Below, in pieces: positions 56,497 to 64,000 of a DNA stretch of 64,000 bases. Each line of letters starts with the position of its first letter. Position 1 is the stretch's first letter. The notes under the pieces were generated by a model that was not told where the DNA came from, did not search any database, and saw nothing but the letters and a program-made list of their open reading frames with translations. Location: positions 186,001-250,000 of the forward strand of contig NZ_JAMQPN010000001.1 of the NCBI RefSeq assembly GCF_026151655.1, read 5' to 3'. The position numbers were made by a program, and so were the translations under genes. The stretch comes from Leptospira soteropolitanensis. Its GTDB lineage: Bacteria; Spirochaetota; Leptospiria; Leptospirales; Leptospiraceae.

Positions 56497-56715
56497 TTAT
56501 GTTTCCTCAGGTCTTCTTTCAGTGACTCGAGGGAGATTGTGGATTCTTGTTTGGTAAGCGATTACCTTTTCCACAACTTCCGCAACAGGCTCTTGTACAA
56601 TGAATTTTTTCTCATTCACAAGAGTGATGATCGTATCCGGATTTGCTTCGATGGTCTCAATCAAATCTGCATTGAGAACAAATTCCGCACCTTTGAGTCG
56701 ATGTAAAATGACCAA
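56497..56715 (-). CDS. flbD: FlbD/SwrD-family small flagellar protein
   Basis: A 72-residue protein beginning MVILHRLKGAEFVLNADLIE, the typical opening of the FlbD (SwrD) group, followed by IETIEANPDTIITLVNEKKF. In Bacillus SwrD supports swarming by increasing stator activity. It is always close to motA in spirochaetes and related bacteria, and here it precedes motA by three bases, which agrees with a stator function. Confidence 0.92.
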   Translation of the reverse strand: MVILHRLKGAEFVLNADLIETIEANPDTIITLVNEKKFIVQEPVAEVVEKVIAYQTRIHNLPRVTERRPEET

Positions 56716-56736
56716 GAGATCCCCCTTCAGAGATTT

Positions 56737-57816
56737 CTATTTATGTCTATCGACTACCTTTCGAATTTCGCTTACGAATTTTTCTTCTGTAAACCTGTTG
56801 ATGGAATTTTGGAAATCTCCGCGTTTGAAATGGATCTTTTCTGCCCTTTGGATGGCCTCGTTTAAGGATTTTACCGTCTGTTCTTTGAAAAATACCCCCG
56901 TTCGGTCTTCCTTGACTGACTCCAAAGCACCTCCCTTCCCATAGGCAATGACGGGAGTGGCATAAGCCTGCGATTCGACAGGAGTGATCCCGAAATCTTC
57001 CATTCCCGGAAAAATAAACCCACGGGCCTTCTTATAGAGTTCGATTACCTCTGTGCGCGGGAGTCCCTTTTTCCAAAGGATATTTTTGGGAAGGTTTTTG
57101 ACAAGTTTCCCCTCTTCTTGGCCCCCACCTACAAGGATCAGAGGTTTTCCATTTTCTCGAAAGGCTTCAATGGCTAGGTCAATTTTTTTATAAGGAGCAA
57201 ATGCGGAAACCATCAGATAATAATCATCTTTGGAAACATCGTGTACTCGGAAGTCTTGAGGTAAACAGGGTGGATACACAATTTTATAATCACGACGGTA
57301 ATACTTTTGGATACGCCTTCCCACAAAATGCGAGTTACATGTAAAATAATCCACACGGTTAGAAGAAGCGGCATCCCAAGTACGAAGGTAATTGGCAATG
57401 GATTGTAAAAGAAAAAATTTAAATCCCTTTCTGCCGGGAAAATAATCATAATACATATCCCAAACATACCGCATAGGGCTATGGATATAACTTAAATGGA
57501 AGGTATCGGGATGAGGGATGACTCCTTTGGCCACACAGTGAGAAGAGCTAATCACCACATCATACCCTTTTAAATCCAATGATTCAATCGCAGTGGGGAA
57601 AACTGGTAAATAATAACGATAATACTTTTCTTTGAAAGGAAGATTGTTTGTGAATGCCGTTGTGATCTTTCGATTTTCAATCCTTTCGTTTAGTTTCCCT
57701 TTGGAATAAAAAAGAGTAAATAAATCCGCTTCTGGAAATGCTTTTAATAAACTATCGAGTACGATTTCACCACCGCGCATACCGGTGAGCCAATCATGTA
57801 TAATTGCAACTTTCAT
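56737..57816 (-). CDS. Family 4-type glycosyltransferase (WbaZ-like)
   Basis: A 359-residue GT-B enzyme. The N-terminal domain starts MKVAIIHDWLTGMRGGEIVLDSLLK. The C-terminal donor-binding site is GMEDFGITPVESQAYATPVIAYGKGGALE (about 274-302), with the EDFGITPVE Glu pattern. It resembles WbaZ-type mannosyltransferases involved in O-antigen synthesis. It shares one base with the upstream MCE gene and is 21 bases before flbD, so a surface or envelope glycan role is likely. Donor and acceptor are unknown. Confidence 0.88.
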   Translation of the reverse strand: MKVAIIHDWLTGMRGGEIVLDSLLKAFPEADLFTLFYSKGKLNERIENRKITTAFTNNLPFKEKYYRYYLPVFPTAIESLDLKGYDVVISSSHCVAKGVIPHPDTFHLSYIHSPMRYVWDMYYDYFPGRKGFKFFLLQSIANYLRTWDAASSNRVDYFTCNSHFVGRRIQKYYRRDYKIVYPPCLPQDFRVHDVSKDDYYLMVSAFAPYKKIDLAIEAFRENGKPLILVGGGQEEGKLVKNLPKNILWKKGLPRTEVIELYKKARGFIFPGMEDFGITPVESQAYATPVIAYGKGGALESVKEDRTGVFFKEQTVKSLNEAIQRAEKIHFKRGDFQNSINRFTEEKFVSEIRKVVDRHK

Positions 57817-58610
57817 TATTCTTGTGGTCCAATCCTTCTTCCCGTAATTGGCGTTGTACGTCCGTAATACGATGCTGTGATCAAAAATGGAATCGGCATG
57901 GTGTTCTCTAAATTCCTGGAACTTTCCATATAACGCCTTCCTTCTTTTCCAATCGTTTCTGCGTCTTTGACAGTAGCAAGAAGTTCATCGTACATTTCTG
58001 TACTGCCAATTAATTTGGGAATTGTGCCTTCTGTTTGATTTAATTTATCGGAGATAGAACGAAAATCCAATGTGATTTGTCTGAGGTCTGCCCGATTTTC
58101 TTCCATCGTCACGGAAGTGGCTTTGAAAAAATCATCAAAATAACGAGCAGACGGTAAATAGTCAGGACTTTTTTCACCCTCACGAAATGTGGGTTTAAAA
58201 AAAGGACGTTTTCCATCGGAACTTCCTGGATTGATATTGATGATCCTTTCAGAAAACAATGTGATGGTTTGAAAATCCACTTCATAATTATCCCAAAGAG
58301 TTAAAGGATCTTCCAATGCAATATGTAGTTCGATCGCATGATCCATGTTATGGTCGAGGAATCGGCGATCGGGTACATCCATCAGTGGTCGAGAATCAAT
58401 ATGTGCAACATAACCTTTTTGAATTCCTAAAATTCGAACCTCGGTTCCTTCCTTGATTCCATCAATGCGAGAATAAAATAAAGATAACCGATACGGATAT
58501 TTTTTGGCGGGACGATCCGGCTCAATGACTGTAGTGAAAAAAGCAAAGACCAAAATAGAAAAAAAAATGATTCCTGTTAGGGCTTCTTTTGATATCTTTT
58601 TTGATTTCAC
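57816..58610 (-). CDS. MCE/MlaD-domain protein
   Basis: A 264-residue protein with one N-terminal membrane helix (about 11-30) and an MCE (MlaD-like) domain (about 38-125), recognisable from SLFYSRIDGIKEGTEVRILGIQKGYVAHI. MCE proteins form rings that move phospholipids between membranes. The rest is helical (about 160-250), as in other MlaD-like proteins. A partner MlaE permease or MlaF ATPase is not in this window. It is coupled to the glycosyltransferase by TAATG. Confidence 0.82.
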   Translation of the reverse strand: MKSKKISKEALTGIIFFSILVFAFFTTVIEPDRPAKKYPYRLSLFYSRIDGIKEGTEVRILGIQKGYVAHIDSRPLMDVPDRRFLDHNMDHAIELHIALEDPLTLWDNYEVDFQTITLFSERIININPGSSDGKRPFFKPTFREGEKSPDYLPSARYFDDFFKATSVTMEENRADLRQITLDFRSISDKLNQTEGTIPKLIGSTEMYDELLATVKDAETIGKEGRRYMESSRNLENTMPIPFLITASYYGRTTPITGRRIGPQE

Positions 58611-58662
58611 GGGAGACTTAAAATTCTTCCTTCCAAAGAAAGAGTTGGCAAGCAGATTTTAA

Positions 58663-59661
58663 ATGACCAAATGGGAGAAGATGAAAGCAGTCACCATCCT
58701 AAAATACGACGAATCAGATCCTCAATTGGAACTCCGCGAAAAGGAAATTCCCACACCGAAAGAGAACGAAGTCAGGATCAAAATCCACCTTTCTCCGATC
58801 AATCCTTCTGATCTGATGTTCATTCGTGGACTCTATGGATTCAAAAAAAAAGCACCAGTATCCGCAGGGTTCGAAGCCAGTGGAACCATCGACGCAGTGG
58901 GAAGTGCCATCAAAACATTAAAAGTGGGAATGAATGTGTCCTGTGTTGCCCCACAAAACGATGGGACTTGGGCCGAATACATGATCACGACGGAGGACAA
59001 CTGTTTGCCGTTAGTGGATGGAGTGAGCCTTGACGAAGGATCTAGTTTTTTTGTAAACCCAATGACTGCTTGGGCGATGGTATCCAAATGTTCGAAAGAA
59101 GGTCATCCCGCCATGATCCAAACCGCTGCAGCTAGTGCTTTAGGCAAAATGGTAGTTCGACTTTGTAAGGAACGTGGTATCCCTTTAATCAATGTTGTGC
59201 GAAAGAAAGAACAAGAAGATAACCTTTTAGAAATTGGTGCAGAAAACATTCTAAACTCCACTTCTCCCAACTACCAAAAAGACTTATTCAAAATTTCGAA
59301 AAAACTAAATGCTACTTACGCCATTGATGCAGTAGCAGGGGAAACGGCACAGTCACTTGTGGAATGTATGCCTTATGGGTCTAAAATTGTATGTTACGGG
59401 GCATTATCAGAAAAACCATTTGCTGTGAATGCGGGAATTATGTTATTCCAAAATAAGAAAATTGAAGGGTTTTGGTTGTCCTCATGGATTTATGAAATTG
59501 GTTTAGAAGAATTTCAAAAACAAGCCAAAGAAGCTCAAAAATTTTTAAAAACCGTTTTCCAAACTAAAATCAACAAACGATTCAAGTTTGAAGAATACAA
59601 AGAAGGTTTGGAATTTTACAAACAACATATGACCGAAGGGAAGGTAGTATTTGGTCCGTAA
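58663..59661 (+). CDS. MDR-family oxidoreductase (quinone reductase/2-enoyl reductase type)
   Basis: A 332-residue zinc-less medium-chain dehydrogenase/reductase. The N-terminal part is GroES-like (residues 7-130: MKAVTILKYDE...), then the nucleotide domain (about 145-280) contains AAASALGKMVVRLCKERGIPLI. The lack of zinc ligands fits NADPH:quinone reductases or mitochondrial trans-2-enoyl-CoA reductase-like enzymes. The true start may be at 58681 (MKAVTI), since GGGAG lies three bases before it. Its stop overlaps the next gene by 11 bases. Confidence 0.85.
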   Translation: MTKWEKMKAVTILKYDESDPQLELREKEIPTPKENEVRIKIHLSPINPSDLMFIRGLYGFKKKAPVSAGFEASGTIDAVGSAIKTLKVGMNVSCVAPQNDGTWAEYMITTEDNCLPLVDGVSLDEGSSFFVNPMTAWAMVSKCSKEGHPAMIQTAAASALGKMVVRLCKERGIPLINVVRKKEQEDNLLEIGAENILNSTSPNYQKDLFKISKKLNATYAIDAVAGETAQSLVECMPYGSKIVCYGALSEKPFAVNAGIMLFQNKKIEGFWLSSWIYEIGLEEFQKQAKEAQKFLKTVFQTKINKRFKFEEYKEGLEFYKQHMTEGKVVFGP

Positions 59662-60181
59662 ATATTCATTTATCTCTTTAGCTCTTTCATTGTTTGTCTT
59701 CACTCATTGTTTGAGTGATACGAAAAAGAATTTAGAAAGCTTAAAAGCATGTAAGTTTGATTTGGTGGATGTTCGTGTAGACCTAAAGCCAAATCCAAAA
59801 TTTCCTTTGATTCCTTTAGTGGATTTATATCCGCAGGTTTCAGTGACAAATCCAAACAATACTAAAGTCTCTATCTATCAGTTTGATTTGGAGATTGAAC
59901 TTGTAACTCCCCAAGGAAAAGAATACATTGGAAAACTCCAAAATGAAACACCACACGAAGTAGAACCAAACTCTGAAACTTTGGTTGTTTTGAAACTTGT
60001 CCCCGAACAAAAAGGGTCCATTCTTCCAAAACTTCTTTTATTAGCAAAACAACTGTCAGATGCAGCAAGACGAGGAGAAGATGCAGAGTTTGAAATTTAT
60101 GGTACTGTTCATGTGGATAGCGCTTTTGGAAAACTTCCGATTCCCGTAAGAGAAGTCTCCCGGATCAAACTCAAAAAATGA
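59651..60181 (+). CDS. LEA14-like (WHy-domain) lipoprotein
   Basis: A 176-residue predicted lipoprotein, starting with TTG after an AAGG-type ribosome site. A hydrophobic signal (about 8-19) ends in FTHC. The remainder resembles the late embryogenesis abundant type-2 (WHy) beta-sandwich, with VTNPNNTKVSIYQFDLEIEL typical of the first strands. Such proteins are seen in bacterial envelopes and their function is unclear. It overlaps the upstream and downstream genes (11 and four bases), so the four genes from 58663 to 60998 are one unit. Confidence 0.75.
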   Translation: MVRKYSFISLALSLFVFTHCLSDTKKNLESLKACKFDLVDVRVDLKPNPKFPLIPLVDLYPQVSVTNPNNTKVSIYQFDLEIELVTPQGKEYIGKLQNETPHEVEPNSETLVVLKLVPEQKGSILPKLLLLAKQLSDAARRGEDAEFEIYGTVHVDSAFGKLPIPVREVSRIKLKK

Positions 60182-60486
60182 AATTATCTCTCTCTAAGAT
60201 TGGGATCTTTTTCGTCTTTTGCGGATTATCTATCCATTGCATCCAAAATCGGGATGATTTGTTTTATTCCGGACAAGAAGGAAATCAAAAGATTTTTGAA
60301 ACCTATGCATTAAAAAATTCTGCTTGTGGAACGAACAAATTGCCGGGAGCACTTTTACTCGGAAGAGTGAAAATAGATGATTTAAAACTATGTTTTAGAG
60401 CTATTGAACTCATCGATTGTGTTACATGGAATACAGAAGGATATGTTCCCGGTTCCTGTAAAAATATTGGAACGAGTTTTAAATAG
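60178..60486 (+). CDS. Small predicted lipoprotein, hypothetical
   Basis: A 102-residue protein with a signal (about 8-20) ending in LSIHC, a lipobox-like site. The mature part has four further Cys residues (near residues 50, 72, 81, 94), suggesting two disulfides in the periplasm. No known family. The start overlaps the previous stop by four bases and the next gene begins two bases after its stop. Confidence 0.7.
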   Translation: MKLSLSKIGIFFVFCGLSIHCIQNRDDLFYSGQEGNQKIFETYALKNSACGTNKLPGALLLGRVKIDDLKLCFRAIELIDCVTWNTEGYVPGSCKNIGTSFK

Positions 60487-60488
60487 TT

Positions 60489-60998
60489 ATGTGGAGATAT
60501 TTATTTGATTTATCCACTACAGAAATTCTTTTATTCGCATCACTAGCGTTTGCTGGCATTTTTCTATTACTTTTTGGTAAACTTAGGAAAAAAGAAACAC
60601 CAATAAACTCAAAATCAAAATCTGGGGTTGGATCAGATGATCCGAAAAACCAAACTGCAGGCAAACCCAAAAAAGATTCCAAACCATCAAAAGATACCAA
60701 CCTCAAGGTTATGGAAATTTTCGACTACAACGGAATTAAAATTTTACACCAAGACGGTGCCTATACTGTCAATGATCAAAGTGTTGTTACTAATTATATG
60801 AACTGGAACCTTCTTCCTTCCAAATATCAAAAAATGGTCAAAGAATTAGATAATAGATCTCTTGGTGAAAAAGGAGAGGATTATTTTTTAGAAATGATCA
60901 ATGGATTTTACTATGTATCCTTGCCGGGTGGAAAGAAAAAAAGATATGATTCCATCCAAAGTATCCCGGCTGACATTCGTAAACGATTGGGAGTGTAA
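60489..60998 (+). CDS. Single-pass membrane protein, hypothetical
   Basis: A 169-residue protein with a helix at about 11-31, then a Lys/Ser/Pro-rich linker (about 33-72) and a globular C-terminal part that contains VMEIFDYNGIKILHQDGAYTVND. Positive charges after the helix place the C-terminus in the cytoplasm. I do not recognise a family. The gene starts with ATG two bases after the small lipoprotein gene, and its stop is four bases from the convergent desaturase stop. Confidence 0.7.
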   Translation: MWRYLFDLSTTEILLFASLAFAGIFLLLFGKLRKKETPINSKSKSGVGSDDPKNQTAGKPKKDSKPSKDTNLKVMEIFDYNGIKILHQDGAYTVNDQSVVTNYMNWNLLPSKYQKMVKELDNRSLGEKGEDYFLEMINGFYYVSLPGGKKKRYDSIQSIPADIRKRLGV

Positions 60999-61002
60999 CC
61001 TT

Positions 61003-61935
61003 TTAAGTAGAAAGAACACCCACTTTATTTTTTAACTTTGCATTGCGTTTTGTCTCTCGTAACAAACGTTTTGATTCTTTCTGTTCACGATCACGCATGA
61101 TTCCTTCATCCAAAACTTTTTTAGGCGGCTTTTTTAAGTCCCAAACAATTCCAAACCAACTAAGTACTTTTAAAATATAATATGAAACATCCACTTCATA
61201 CCAATAGAACCCTTGGTTAGCGGAAGAACAGTAGTAGTGGTGGTTGTTATGCCAACCTTCTCCCATCGTAAGAAGGGCAAGCCAGAAATTGTTTTTACTT
61301 GTATCGCGTGAATCGTACCGGACAGAACCATACACATGAGAAAGAGAATTGATGGTCCATGTGGCATGTCCCAAAAAGAAAGTAGAAACCGCATAACCAT
61401 AAACAAGCCATGCCCATCCGCCTACTAGATATAGTAAGATGGCATAAGAGAGTGGTGGTATCCAGTGATTACGATCTAAAAAACGAAGCTCAGGATATTT
61501 ATAAAAATCGGGAATGAGTTTTACTTCATAATCGTTATAATCGTTCCTGAGAAACCATAACATATGGGAGTACCAAAATCCCTTCCGACTTGGAGAATGT
61601 ATGTCTTTTTCTGTGTCGGAATATTTATGGTGGTTTCTGTGGTGTGCCGCCCACCAAATGGGTCCTTTCTGCATAGACATTGCCCCAATCCAAGCCAATA
61701 TAAATTGGAAAACTCGAGAAGTTTTGAAGGAGGCATGGGAAAAATAACGATGGTAGGCCGCAGTGATTCCAAACATCCTAAGGAAGTAGGATCCCAGAGC
61801 TAACCAGACAAGAGACCAAGAAAAGGGCACGGTGAAAACGGTAAGGACGGTAACCTGGACTAAAAAGAACAAAATAAGAAAAAGAAGAGGAGCCTGTTCT
61901 TTGACAACTGGCTCAACGGTAGAAGAAGAATTCAT
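61003..61935 (-). CDS. Acyl-CoA/acyl-lipid delta-9-type fatty acid desaturase
   Basis: A 310-residue di-iron membrane enzyme that introduces a double bond into acyl chains. All three His boxes are visible: HRYFSH (about 62-67), HHRNHHKYSD (about 98-107) and HNNHH (about 232-236). Four membrane helices flank them (near 15-55, 80-96, 160-200). The length fits stearoyl-CoA desaturase-like bacterial enzymes. It would need an electron donor such as ferredoxin or cytochrome b5, not seen here. The promoter lies in the 104-base gap shared with lysC. Confidence 0.9.
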   Translation of the reverse strand: MNSSSTVEPVVKEQAPLLFLILFFLVQVTVLTVFTVPFSWSLVWLALGSYFLRMFGITAAYHRYFSHASFKTSRVFQFILAWIGAMSMQKGPIWWAAHHRNHHKYSDTEKDIHSPSRKGFWYSHMLWFLRNDYNDYEVKLIPDFYKYPELRFLDRNHWIPPLSYAILLYLVGGWAWLVYGYAVSTFFLGHATWTINSLSHVYGSVRYDSRDTSKNNFWLALLTMGEGWHNNHHYYCSSANQGFYWYEVDVSYYILKVLSWFGIVWDLKKPPKKVLDEGIMRDREQKESKRLLRETKRNAKLKNKVGVLST

Positions 61936-62039
61936 GCAAATAAACCTATACCTATTGGCGTCCCCAATTTACGTTTGGTTGCAAAAAAATTCATTCTACT
62001 TGATTCCCGATTTGCTTATAGCACCCTGTCCATATACCC

Positions 62040-63254
62040 ATGTCATCGAAAATCGTTGTCCAAAAATACGGTGGAACCTCCGTTGGTGACACCACTAAAA
62101 TCCAAAATGTGGCCAAACGTATTAAACGTTACCACGACGAAGGCCAAAAAGTTGCCGTTGTAGTTTCTGCAATGGGACATACTACAGACGAACTCGTCGA
62201 CCTGGCTGACCAAATTTCCAAAAACCCTCCCAAACGAGAAATGGATATGCTGCTTTCCACGGGTGAACAAGTCTCGATTGCTCTTCTTGCCATTGCTCTG
62301 AATGAACTCGGAGTTCCGGCTCAATCCTTCACTGGTTCACAATTAAAAATCTTAACTGATGGAAACTTCTCGAATGGAAAGATTGAAATGATTGATCGAT
62401 CTCGTATTGATGAAGCATTTAACAAAGGAAAGGTGGTGATTGTTGCCGGTTTCCAAGGAATTGATAAAGACGAAAATATTGTCACTTTGGGACGCGGAGG
62501 AAGTGATACTTCTGCCGTAGCTCTTGCCGCCGCTCTTGGTGCTGATGAATGTGAAATTTATACCGACGTTGATGGTGTTTACACTGCTGACCCAAGAAAA
62601 ATTCCTACTGCTAAGATGCACAAACAAATCACTTACGAAGAAATGTTGGAACTTGCAAGCCTTGGTGCTGGAGTCCTTCACTCTCGAAGTGTTGAATTAG
62701 GTATGAATTATAACGTGGTCATCCACGTACGATCCAGTTTCCACGATAAACCGGGAACTTTAGTGATGAGTGAGGACAAAATTATGGAAAAAATGAAAGT
62801 GAGTGGAGTGACTGCCAAAGGTGACCAAGCTCGAGTAACCATTGCCGATGTAAAAGACAAACCAGGGATTGCAGCAGAGTTATTCACTCAGTTGTCAGAT
62901 AAAGATGTAATCGTGGATGTGATTGTTCAATCATCGCCAAGAGATGGGATTAATACCATTTCCTTTACTATTGCCAAAAAAGACATTTCTGCTGCGAAGC
63001 CAATCATTGATGCGTATGCAAAAGATCATGGAAATGGAAAAGCTGAAATTGATGAAAACATCTCAATCGTATCTGCGGTTGGTGTGGGTATGAAATCTCA
63101 TGTGGGTGTGGCAGCGAAGATGTTCCAATCCCTTGCGGAAAAAAACATCAATATCGAAATGATCTCTACTTCCGAAATTAAAATTTCTTGTGTCATCAAA
63201 CAAAACCAATCGGAAGATGCAGTAAAGGCTTTACACACTACGTTCATCGGATAA
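62040..63254 (+). CDS. lysC: Aspartate kinase
   Basis: Phosphorylates aspartate, opening the route to lysine, threonine, methionine and diaminopimelate. The 404 residues have the start [12 protein letters not shown] (about 7-18), the catalytic region [13 protein letters not shown] (about 150-162) and two C-terminal ACT domains (about 270-330 and 345-400) for allosteric control. It matches the monofunctional class common in bacteria without a fused homoserine dehydrogenase. A short gap separates it from the SurA-like gene on the same strand. Confidence 0.96.
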   Translation: MSSKIVVQKYGGTSVGDTTKIQNVAKRIKRYHDEGQKVAVVVSAMGHTTDELVDLADQISKNPPKREMDMLLSTGEQVSIALLAIALNELGVPAQSFTGSQLKILTDGNFSNGKIEMIDRSRIDEAFNKGKVVIVAGFQGIDKDENIVTLGRGGSDTSAVALAAALGADECEIYTDVDGVYTADPRKIPTAKMHKQITYEEMLELASLGAGVLHSRSVELGMNYNVVIHVRSSFHDKPGTLVMSEDKIMEKMKVSGVTAKGDQARVTIADVKDKPGIAAELFTQLSDKDVIVDVIVQSSPRDGINTISFTIAKKDISAAKPIIDAYAKDHGNGKAEIDENISIVSAVGVGMKSHVGVAAKMFQSLAEKNINIEMISTSEIKISCVIKQNQSEDAVKALHTTFIG

Positions 63255-63284
63255 TTTTACGACCGTATGCAAAAAGGATCACGA

Positions 63285-64000
63285 ATGTCTCGAATTTTCG
63301 TTTTGTTTTTTGCATCGGTTTTTGTCTTTAGTCCTCTATTTGCCCCTAACCCAAGTTTAAGTTCTTACGAGTCTTTAAATTCTGTTTTAGCCATTGTTGG
63401 CCCAAGGTCTATTTCTAGTTTGGATTATGAAGAAGGTGTAGAGCGTTATAAAAATCTATCCCGCTTTTTTCCAAATTACCGTAAAAAAGGATCTCTGCAT
63501 GCCCAAGTCATCGATTTTTTAATTGATAGAGCCGTCGTAGACAATGTTGCAGATGAGGAATCCGTTCAGGTAAACGAAAAACGAATCGAAGCAGAAATCC
63601 AGAAACGAATGGAAGCACAGGGGATTACCGACCTAGAACAATTCAAAAAGTCGGTTCAATCACAGTTTAACTTACCTTACGAAGTATGGTTGGAAGATTT
63701 ACCTTACCAAATTAAAAAAGGACAACTTCTACAGATTAAGGTAAGTCCGCCCTTACCTTCCGAACAAGAAGTGCAATCTTGGTATAACAAAAATAAGGCG
63801 AAAGTAGGTTCGGAATTCAAGTTTCGAGAAATTGTTTTTTCTCCTGCGAATTCTTCCATTGATGAAGAGACAAGAATTTTCAACGAACTCACAGAGATTC
63901 GAAATAAATCTTTAAAAGATCCTTCTTTTTTTAAGTTGGTTGCATCTGGTCCAAGAAACGAATCTAGATATCGTTTGAATGGGGGACTCGTCAATTGGGT
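63285..64000 (+). CDS. SurA-like peptidyl-prolyl isomerase, 3' end outside window
   Basis: A partial frame of 238 codons running to the right edge. It begins MSRIFVLFFASVFVFSPLFA, a signal peptide, with AGGA seven bases before the ATG (an ATG at 63267 is in frame but lacks a good site). Residues about 30-150 resemble the N-terminal chaperone part of SurA (for example QVIDFLIDRAVVDNVADEE and helix-rich repeats). The parvulin domain starts near 175, and NGGLVNW (about 231-237) matches its GGDLGW-like motif. It would help outer membrane proteins fold in the periplasm. Confidence 0.8.
   Translation, partial: MSRIFVLFFASVFVFSPLFAPNPSLSSYESLNSVLAIVGPRSISSLDYEEGVERYKNLSRFFPNYRKKGSLHAQVIDFLIDRAVVDNVADEESVQVNEKRIEAEIQKRMEAQGITDLEQFKKSVQSQFNLPYEVWLEDLPYQIKKGQLLQIKVSPPLPSEQEVQSWYNKNKAKVGSEFKFREIVFSPANSSIDEETRIFNELTEIRNKSLKDPSFFKLVASGPRNESRYRLNGGLVNW

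Overview
The window looks like chromosomal DNA of a Leptospira species, probably from the saprophytic (L. biflexa/L. meyeri-like) side of the genus. This is inferred from the AT-rich composition, many loosely conserved spirochaetal lipoprotein signals, a periplasmic-flagellum set (flbD-motA-motB-fliL), Kdo synthesis, and many genes of Leptospira-like type with no clear relatives elsewhere. No species marker was used, so the species is not determined. About 60 protein genes fill most of the sequence. There is one tRNA and no rRNA, CRISPR array, complete insertion sequence or prophage.

Layout. 1-3.1 kb: the 3' part of a class B penicillin-binding protein with a PASTA domain, then a DUF115/MptE-like protein. 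3.1-11.7 kb (minus): a tightly packed set valS-purD-hypothetical-prfB-Fis-type regulator, followed by a membrane-spanning OmpA-domain protein. 11.8-15.3 kb (plus): a very small gene and its terminator, a thioredoxin-like protein, an exported protein, a flavin monooxygenase and an M23 lipoprotein. 15.4-17.4 kb (minus): a PilZ-like protein and a sodium/solute symporter. 17.5-26.4 kb (plus): housekeeping genes in series: a 47-residue small gene, a type I FAS-like acyltransferase, a WYL regulator, ispE, tRNA-Gln, a short glmU, prs, rplY, a pth-like gene, ftsH and an EVE-domain gene. 26.4-31.8 kb (minus): a response regulator and PAS histidine kinase, two lipoproteins and an SLC13 permease. 31.9-34.3 kb (plus): a fused glycerol-3-phosphate dehydrogenase/acyltransferase. 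34.4-38.4 kb (minus): acyl-CoA dehydrogenase, AEC and EamA transporters and a hotdog protein. 38.5-43.8 kb: a C-terminal J-domain protein, a YceI-like protein, a SanA/YdcF-like protein divergent from an M23 peptidase, and ligA. 43.8-45.9 kb: an accessory, gene-poor stretch with diverged repeats, a palindrome, a small membrane gene, a gene broken by a stop codon and a possible gene remnant. 45.9-51.7 kb: a YceI protein and a type I secretion-like trio whose ABC protein has lost its ATPase motifs. 51.8-53.5 kb: a CPA2 antiporter. 53.6-58.6 kb (minus): an MCE protein, a glycosyltransferase, flbD, motA, motB, fliL and kdsB. 58.7-64 kb: an MDR oxidoreductase with small lipoproteins, a fatty acid desaturase, lysC and the start of a SurA-like isomerase.

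The most notable signals are four genes that keep a family fold but lose its defining motifs. They are a sigma-54-type regulator without GAFTGA or a normal Walker B, a peptidyl-tRNA hydrolase homologue in the normal rplY-pth position with most active-site residues replaced, an ABC exporter subunit with a degenerate nucleotide-binding domain in an operon with HlyD and TolC partners, and a CPA2 antiporter with an altered RCK glycine loop. Other points are a GpsA-acyltransferase fusion that would couple the first two steps of phospholipid synthesis, a GlmU reduced to its uridylyltransferase half, and a lysine-rich OmpA protein that could link the cytoplasm to the cell wall. No single wholly new multi-gene system can be claimed. 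The pseudo-ABC/HlyD/TolC trio is the best candidate for one.
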